A DNA stretch of 64,000 nt. Origin: Alectoria sarmentosa (Eukaryota; Ascomycota; Lecanoromycetes; Lecanorales; Parmeliaceae). Shown here one piece after another: positions 57,501 through 64,000 of this stretch. A program made the translations under genes and the position numbers. How positions within the stretch are numbered: the first letter of the stretch is position 1; each line of letters opens with the position of its first letter. The notes under the pieces were generated by a model. It saw only the letters and a program-made list of their open reading frames with translations, did not search any database and was not told the DNA's origin. Location: the NCBI GenBank assembly GCA_009733775.1, contig WOGZ01000042.1, positions 1-64,000 of the forward strand, in the 5' to 3' direction.

Positions 57501-58238
57501 CTCGGCGTGCCTCTTAACGATGTTTTGAAGGACAAGCCTACTTATTTTGTTAACGACGGCGTAGAGAAGATACTGTGCTATCTATTCACTTTGGTAATCC
57601 CTCCTCGACTGCTCACACCTCATCGAGACGGGAGTCTGTGGCCCTGAGCATCTCACTGAGTCCGGCCCGCCCCCGGGGGGGGCTTGCTAAAGGGCAAGCT
57701 CACTCATTCCATTGGCTACGAGGAGCTAGAAACACTGTGCCGTCGACGGCAGCACCATGTCCCTCGATCTGTCTGAATGGGACGCTGAAAGATAAGGATT
57801 TGCTTCCATGGAGCCAAATTGCTAGAAAGTCAACGAAAGCCAGCACACAGCTTCATAGCAACATTCACGAATGGCTAATGCCGGGCGAATCTTGACCGTA
57901 CTTCATTTTTTTGGAGCAACCATGTGTCTTCGGCAGCGACTTCAGTCTTTTGCAACGAGACGAGACAAGGATCCCTGGTCAGGTTGTGTCAAGCATATTG
58001 AGAGCCCCAACCCGGCCAAACGCCATATGTGCCAAGCAATCGGTCCGCAATGGCAGGGCGGCATGAAGTAAAGATTCGAGGCTCAGTTGCAGGCGGCAAT
58101 GCGGACTTTGAACGGCTTTGTTTGGGTATCATGAAAATGAATTCAACGGAAAGTGCATGGTAATGGTACATAAAGATTCGACAGCTAGCAGAGAACCTGT
58201 CCACCCAATCCATAGCCGGATCTCACAAGGCGATCTTC
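54584..58238. other. 3.7 kb gene-poor region
   Basis: No gene supportable. Open frames are short. A 98-codon plus-strand frame at 56390-56686 is open and somewhat protein-like (acidic, helical) but has no ATG at its start and no recognised motif, so it could be a relic. GC skews and a CCCGCCCCCGGGGGGGG run at ~57665 are the only other features. Confidence 0.5.
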
Positions 58239-58659
58239 TCACAAAGCTCCAGCATCTTTCAACAAGTCTGGCAGATTCTTCTTCTTTGCTTGCACATCCG
58301 AATTGCCGCCAATGTGTTTCTTGCTGATGAAAACGTTTGGCACGGTCAACTGGCCAGTCATTTCGGCGAGAGCGCCTTGGATTGCGGAACCATCATCTAA
58401 CAGAAACAGGCGTCAGGAATGCTTGCATACGAGAGGTAAGGTGTGCAAACATACCGACTTGGTCTAATTCAATTGTGTAGTATTTGGCGCCCAGCTCACT
58501 CAACAGGGTCTTTGTGGCTTTACAGTATGGGCAGTAGGACTTGCTGAAGACGGCTAGAGCAGCAAATGTCAGTAGAGGTCGTTATAGATGGAAGGGTTTA
58601 AACATACCAACAGCGTTGTCGTCAATGATGCCTTGGGTCTTGGTCTTTGCTGCGGACAT
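58239..58659 (-). CDS. Dithiol glutaredoxin
   Basis: Three exons (58659-58608, 58553-58455, 58396-58239; introns 54 and 58 nt) give 102 residues, the classic size. The active site CPYC lies in VFSKSYCPYCKATKTLL. The cis-Pro loop is LTVPNVFISKKHIGG, followed by the glutathione-binding GG-N-SD. The C-terminus is short. This is a cytosolic class I glutaredoxin (Grx1/Grx2-like) that reduces protein-glutathione mixed disulfides. No ATG precedes MSAAK in frame, so no mitochondrial presequence is predicted from this genomic stretch. Confidence 0.93.
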
Positions 58660-59310
58660 GGCGGCTGGATTCACGCTCGAGCCGAAGAATCTGCGTAGGA
58701 ACGAAATGGTGAAGGATGATTTGGGTTTGAAGATGAAGAGTAGATACGAATGGTCTGGGATAGTTGATGATGATGATGGATGGCTTTATGTGGTGTTTTT
58801 AAATGCTCCGTGATTCCTTTGATGGATCTGTAATCACGAGGAATGCCGTCGGGATGACGACATCCAAACCTGTTCCCACGATCTTTTTTCCCGAGATGCT
58901 CAGCCGAGGCCTAATCCGAGGGATCCAGTCCTTTGCTATCACATACTCTATTCATTTCCGTCACTTTGTCAACGGCGAAAAGGATGCAGGCGACGGTTCC
59001 ATCTTCTTCTAATTTGGACAAGTCAATATTGATGGCACAATCCACGCCAAGAGATCCATAGCAAGCATTTTCTGGTCGGGAGGTAAACACGGAGACATAG
59101 CTATTTTGACATGTCCACTTGATAACATTGACACTCGTCCTGCCTTCATCTTGGCTGGAGAGAAGGCTGGGGTTGAATGTGCCTTCCTAAAGCCGCCAGG
59201 ACATGCAAGGGTCTGCAATAGGTTTTGCTGGCTGCTGCCTGAATGAGTCATGCAATGACACTCACGAACATTAAAGTTCCTAAAGAAGACCTGCACTTGA
59301 GTATCTTTTC
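58660..59310. other. Divergent glutaredoxin/metallophosphoesterase spacer
   Basis: 651 bases; both promoters lie here. No other gene recognised. Confidence 0.5.
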
Positions 59311-60739
59311 ATGGCTCCTGAATTGCGCAAGACTCGTTTCGTCTGCGTCTCCGATACCCACAATGCGTGTCCAGCTGATGGGGCTTTCAAGCTGCCAAAG
59401 GGTGATGTGCTAATCCACGCAGGAGACCTGACAAAACAGGGAACTTTTGCAGAATTGAGGAAGACATTGGACTGGATCGAACGGGCCGATTGTGAGATCA
59501 AGATCGTCATTGCAGGTACCAGATAGGCCCAGCAGCCCGAGGCAAGAGCGAAAGCTGACTGACATCTTAGGCAATCATGATATAACTTTAGACCCGAATT
59601 TCTACAAAGAGTATGGCCTTCACTTTCACAATCAGTGTCCACAGGAATCTCAAGCTTGCATCGACCTGATCAAGGAGTACCCATCCATCACCTACCTGAA
59701 CCATGAGTCTACACACATATGTCTGAAGAGAGCAGATGGCCCACGAACAAGGTTCAAGGTCTTCGGTTCTCCCTATTCGCCCGCCAACGGTCTCTGGGCT
59801 TTTGGCTATCCACCTGAACATGCTGTGCTATTGTGGGATCAGATCCATCTAGACACCGACATTGTGATCACGCATACGCCTCCCAAATACCATTGTGACG
59901 AGTCAATGCATCAGGAAGCGTCAGGTTGCGAGACGTTGCGTGAGATGTTGTGGCGCGTCCGGCCCTCACTAGCAATTTGCGGGCATGTACATGAGGGTCG
60001 TGGTGCGGAAAGAATCTTGTGGGATCTGGATTGCCCAAATGTCAAGTTCAAAGAGAGCGCCACTGGATACTGGACAGATCCCGGTCTCGGACTTGGCAAC
60101 AGGAAGCAATACCATCTTGATCTGTCTGCCAAATCACCGGCTCCACTGAACAGTACTGGATCATGGATAGATGCTTCTGATGGAATTAATCTCGATGGGC
60201 CGGCAGAGACATCTGGAAACCGCCTGACGGTTCGAAAATCGGCACACAGCCTTGTGTGGACATCTGCTACATCTAGGTCCGGTACGTCGATCTCTGTAGC
60301 TTTCTCCGAGCAGACTCCATCTCCTGCGCTGGACAAAACCTCTTCAGTACCTCAAAATCAAGAGAACGCCTCCAAAGCGAAAGGTTCTGATACCATCGCA
60401 TCTGAATATGATGCATCAAAATCTGAAGTATCCTCCGAGGAAACCCGAGCTAAAGGTTTTAGGGGGGGTTCCCGAATAGCCAAAGAGCGAGGAAGCGCTT
60501 CAGCGTATGCCGGCTTCAAGACTGGAATCCATTCGGCAACCCGAGGCCAGGGAGGATCTCCCCCATCCGGGCGTTGTGACCTGGAAGCCCTGGCAGGGCG
60601 AAAAGGCAGGAAAGAGACCTGTGTCATCAACGCCTCGATCATGGCCTCGAGTTGGCCTTACACTTTGAAAGATAACAGGAAATACAGCAAACCTATTGTC
60701 GTCGATATTGATTTACCGATTTGGCATGATTCTAAGTAA
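59311..60739 (+). CDS. Calcineurin-like metallophosphoesterase (MPPED-type)
   Basis: Exons 59311-59515 and 59571-60739 (55-nt intron GTACCA/CTTAG) give 457 residues. The five metallophosphoesterase blocks are in order: SDTH, GDLT, GNHD (completed by the splice), the His of ITHTPPKYH, and GHVHEGRG. Every metal ligand is visible. The catalytic part (~1-260) resembles fungal MPPED1/239AB-type proteins; the ~200-residue Ser-rich tail is disordered. The likely reaction is hydrolysis of a phosphodiester or phosphomonoester using a dimetal centre; the natural substrate is not known. Confidence 0.88.
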
Positions 60740-62480
60740 AGTACCGTACGATCTTTAGCGGACGACCCAGGCTCCCGGGGGTAAACACCAAAACCTTCCA
60801 CGCTTGAGATAGCTATGCGCATGCATAAGACGTTACTGCTGCCCATTCAGCACCGGCGTTTTCTTTGGAGCTGACAGATGCAGCCAAGCGTTTGGGAAAT
60901 AGGACTTGTTCCTAGGTCTGAAAATGCGGGCATAAGCTTGATCAAGGAAAGCGCTCGTAGAAGATTCCTGCAATCCCCACCCCCCTCCCTCCCGGCCTAT
61001 TCAACAGTCTTACTTCTGATAATCAACGAAGCATATCATTGTTTACTACACCCTCGGAGAGCCTCGTGGAAGACGTATTCTGGTCACTAATGTGATGTTC
61101 CGCATGATGTACCCTAGACAAAACGGCCTGGATATTTCATTGGCCCGTTGTTTACTGTAACCGCCGAAAGGTAAGCTCCAAGCCCAAGTCGCTACCAGCA
61201 GACACAGAGCACATGCACTTATGCATCCTCTCCTACTAAGACTGCCCCTCCGTAGCCCGTAAAGCGCCGATTCGCCATGTCCAGGACAGCACAACCCCAC
61301 CCAAATTGCCCGCCAATCCTTGCGCAGGCAATGATTTGTCGGCCCGCAACCTAGAGGGGAATCTCAAGCAACCTTCAAGACATCATCGATGTTTGGCTGC
61401 ATGCACCTTCAGAGCTTCAAGGCCAATAGAGATTCATTAATCCACCCCAGCCGAAGAACGTACCCTGTGCTCCATTGTCACTTGTCACCCATAGCAGTCC
61501 GTAAAGAAGCCAGTTGTAGACCATTGCACCTAACACAGACTAGGTACAGTAGAGCGCCTTCCTGGCCTCCTCCTTTGTCAGATCAATGCCCATTCCACTC
61601 CAGCTCCTAAGTTCCTCAATATCCTTGTGTCAAGAATATATTCTTCAGGCTGCTTCCGCTCCACCGTGCAATTCGGTGCGGCTTCAGCCGACGTGTGCAA
61701 CGCCCAGAGGGATCGTCCACGCCCCACTCAGCTTTTCCCTCGGGAGGCCTTGACTGCGGATTCAGCTTCACTTTTAATAAAACCTATACAGATTTTTCTC
61801 ACTCATCCATACCTCTGTCGTCGGGCTGTGTCAACAACTCCACCAATTCCCACAACGAGTGTGAAACGAAGAGCAGCAATTGAAAAAAGGCCCGGTCGCG
61901 CACAAGCATTGCACTAGCGAGTTCACCGCCTGCTTCGGGCCCTGGACAACAAACCAAACAACAACAACAGCTTGAAGTTTAAAACTAAGGTCTCTGCTCC
62001 TCTTCCGCTCCGAAAATTCGACTTGAAGTCTTCTCTCGCTGTCTACCGGCATCTTTCAGTTTCGCTGTCTTCGAATATTCCATCAACGCCCAAAATCAGC
62101 TTTATAAGCAAAAATAACTCGCTATTGCCACCCCGCCTGGCGTCGATCTACCAAGCCGTGCCTGTGTGCTTGACGTAGAAATCAAACGAAAATCTTGACC
62201 GCGCTTCGGGAAGTCTTCTTTCTCATCAGCTTACTCACCTTTCCTTCCTCTCTTGCCATACTCATCACAGACATTTCTCAACCTGGGTAAATCCATCACA
62301 GAGTGGCTTCCAAACATTCCATACCATTTCCAGCCAAGCGTGCTCTGGCGGATACCGGGAAAATCACGCAAACACTGAGTCAAATACGCATGACCTTCAC
62401 TTCGTTTCGCTCGGAAGGTTCAATTTACCATTCGATGCTCTTGCCCCCAATTAAGCCTTACAGAAGCCCCATATACGGTC
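60740..62480. other. 1.7 kb upstream of the J-domain gene
   Basis: No gene recognised. The last ~500 bases are pyrimidine-rich (TTTCTTTCTCATCAGC-like text near 62210) and may be a long 5' UTR. Confidence 0.5.
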
Positions 62481-64000
62481 ATGGACGATCCACTTCCTCA
62501 GAGCCCCTACAAGACGCTGAATGTTCCCAAAGATGCAACCCTCGCCACCATCAGGAGTGCTCACCGAAAGCTTGTTCTCTCGTGCCATCCGGACAAGGTG
62601 CAGGATGAGTCAGTGAAAAAGCAGAAGGCCGAGCAATTCCACGAGGTACAACAAGCCTACGAGACCCTAAGTGATGAGAATAGAAGACAGCGCTATGATG
62701 AGAAGGTCAAACTGGCTGAACTAAGGGCTGAGATGGCCGAAGATCGAGGATCCTTTCCGTCTCGGAGATCATACGAATATGCATCAACGAGGAACGGATC
62801 TGCACCAAAGTTTGAGATGCGAGGCAATACGATGTACGAAACTAGGGAACCTGCTGGCAGTCGATATGACGAACCAGATGTGTTTTCTGCCACCTATGCC
62901 GAGGCTCGCCCCTCGATGTCTAGAAAATATACAGAGGATCGTTACACTACATCTTCGTCAAGGAAAACATCTGGACCTGGGCGAATGCAGGAAGAGAGAA
63001 AGAAGTCACGACCATATGAAGAGGAGGAGGACGAACGTAGGCGGAGGGAGAGGCGGGAGAGGGAGGCTGAGCGAGCCGCAGAGGCAGCAGAGCGAGATCA
63101 GCGAACACGAAGAAGAGACAAAGTCAGGAGGAGCGACGTGGAATCGAAGTCAAGAGGCAAGTTCGAAACCTTCATACAGGACGGTGGCTCGGATTCGGAA
63201 GCCGACGACCGCTATTACAGCAAATCCAAGCGGGATTCCCCACCCAAGAAGAGGAGTGGGGATGAAGGCAAGAAGAGGAGTGGAGATGAGCGGAAAAGAA
63301 GTGGGGATGAGCGAAGAAAGGATCGAGACGAACCTCGAAGGAGTAGCAAGCGCGAGGCGAAGGAGGCGTATGATGAACTCGAATACAAAGAATCCCTCGC
63401 TCGAGACCACATCAACAGATCCCGCGATGCAGTCGAGATACTCCCCCGCCGTCCAGAAGGACGCAACAGAGCAGCGTCTACTCTCGACTCAAGGGTACCT
63501 GCACCTCCTGTTGAAAAACGCTCATCCGGGCGCAGAAGTAGTCCCATCGGCAGATCTGGGAAAGACAGACGATCGCCTGAGGTTATGGAGTCACGAAGGC
63601 CGAGCATGCCCGGCCACTCGTCAGAATCGTCCAAAAACAAAAGCTATTTCGGCGCTTCGTCTTCTTCGAGGAAAGAATCGCACCGTTCGGCGACCTATCA
63701 GCCTTCACCTGAACCCAAGCAGCCGTCAATACGTCGGTCAGAAACGACGCCGATAGACCGAATGCGGCCAAGCAACCCCGTGCCTTCGAAGTCATCGAAC
63801 CTAAAGAACATGAAGGCGCCCTCGGATACCAGCGACAGCAGTAGCGAGTCAGATTCCGAAGTGACCGAAGAGAACTATCCACCGCCAAGACCGGCGCCCC
63901 TCCAAAGAACGACTACATTTGGAATCTCCCCCCAAGAGGGGGCATATGTAATGGAACCGGAATCGTTTCAGTCACGCCCGAAAGAGAGCCGTCGAACAGC
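62481..64000 (+). CDS. J-domain (DnaJ-like) protein, 5' part, runs off the window
   Basis: The frame is open without a stop from the ATG at 62481 to the last base, at least 506 codons; the 3' end is missing. Residues ~8-75 form a J domain: SPYKTLNVPKDATLATIRSA, the HPD tripeptide in LSCHPDKVQDESVKKQKAE, and YETLSDENRRQRYDE. HPD is needed to stimulate Hsp70 ATPase. After it come ~430 residues of Arg/Glu/Ser-rich disordered sequence with charged RS/RE-type runs (EEEEDERRRRERREREAER), a tandem KKRSGDE/KRSGDE repeat (~63247-63320) and a Ser/Asp run (SDTSDSSSESDSE). It resembles fungal single-J proteins with low-complexity tails rather than type I/II DnaJ, since no Gly/Phe or zinc region is seen. 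Cytosolic or nuclear. Confidence 0.9.
   Translation, partial: MDDPLPQSPYKTLNVPKDATLATIRSAHRKLVLSCHPDKVQDESVKKQKAEQFHEVQQAYETLSDENRRQRYDEKVKLAELRAEMAEDRGSFPSRRSYEYASTRNGSAPKFEMRGNTMYETREPAGSRYDEPDVFSATYAEARPSMSRKYTEDRYTTSSSRKTSGPGRMQEERKKSRPYEEEEDERRRRERREREAERAAEAAERDQRTRRRDKVRRSDVESKSRGKFETFIQDGGSDSEADDRYYSKSKRDSPPKKRSGDEGKKRSGDERKRSGDERRKDRDEPRRSSKREAKEAYDELEYKESLARDHINRSRDAVEILPRRPEGRNRAASTLDSRVPAPPVEKRSSGRRSSPIGRSGKDRRSPEVMESRRPSMPGHSSESSKNKSYFGASSSSRKESHRSATYQPSPEPKQPSIRRSETTPIDRMRPSNPVPSKSSNLKNMKAPSDTSDSSSESDSEVTEENYPPPRPAPLQRTTTFGISPQEGAYVMEPESFQSRPKESRRT

Noticed and set aside
62779..63756. 325-codon plus-strand open frame
   Set aside because: Alternative frame of the J-domain gene; the frame with HPD and no stop is the real one.
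1..64000. CRISPR array, rRNA or intact autonomous transposon
   Set aside because: None found: repeats are simple-sequence or two-copy only, and no transposase, reverse transcriptase or integrase motif was seen.

Overview
The window is a 64 kb piece of a filamentous ascomycete (Pezizomycotina) nuclear genome. The evidence is the short introns (46-140 nt, mostly GTRNGT...AG), both-strand single-gene spacing, and a fungal-only gene set: non-ribosomal peptide synthetase (NRPS), Zn2Cys6 regulator, caleosin, Aim18, Gid4, and proteins of the DUF7708 and DUF7025-AAA types. A Dothideomycete is my guess from the gene families and base composition, not a proven placement. About 25 genes could be modelled, most by joining exons by hand on reading-frame continuity and family conservation.

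Left edge (1-7.2 kb), accessory-looking. A ~0.7 kb non-autonomous inverted-repeat element abuts a broken fragment of the purine gene for FGAM synthase (ADE6/PurL). Next comes a divergent pair: a DUF7708 protein with a degenerate NTPase tail, and an intact DUF7025/AAA+ ATPase.

7.2-23 kb, candidate biosynthetic cluster. After 2.2 kb of microsatellites come a Fe(II)/2-oxoglutarate oxygenase, a pyrroline-5-carboxylate reductase, a 14-helix-type MFS exporter and a 1,875-residue NRPS. The exporter and the NRPS share a 1.1 kb divergent promoter. The NRPS is arranged (partial C)-A-T-C-T-C. Its single adenylation domain and spare T-C pair suggest one amino acid used iteratively or joined to another acid, with release by the last C domain. 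The reductase could supply a proline- or pipecolate-like precursor, the oxygenase could tailor it, and the MFS could export it. I do not recognise the product.

23-35 kb, sparse. It holds a small coiled-coil protein, a Cys-rich single-pass surface protein, a RING protein, two related Cys-containing small proteins, an unrecognised protein with a C-terminal duplication, a candidate small secreted Cys-rich protein and a D-galactonate-dehydratase-like enolase-superfamily enzyme.

35-64 kb, mostly housekeeping. Genes here are Gid4 (GID/CTLH substrate receptor), an Efm4-type methyltransferase, an Nnt1/METTL21-like methyltransferase, an F-box-like protein, caleosin, a PARP without a BRCT domain, a small-molecule O-methyltransferase next to a Zn2Cys6 regulator, Aim18, glutaredoxin, a metallophosphoesterase, and the 5' part of a J-domain protein that runs off the right edge. 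A 3.7 kb stretch (54.6-58.2 kb) and several 1-1.7 kb stretches show no supportable gene. I found no tRNA, rRNA or CRISPR array.
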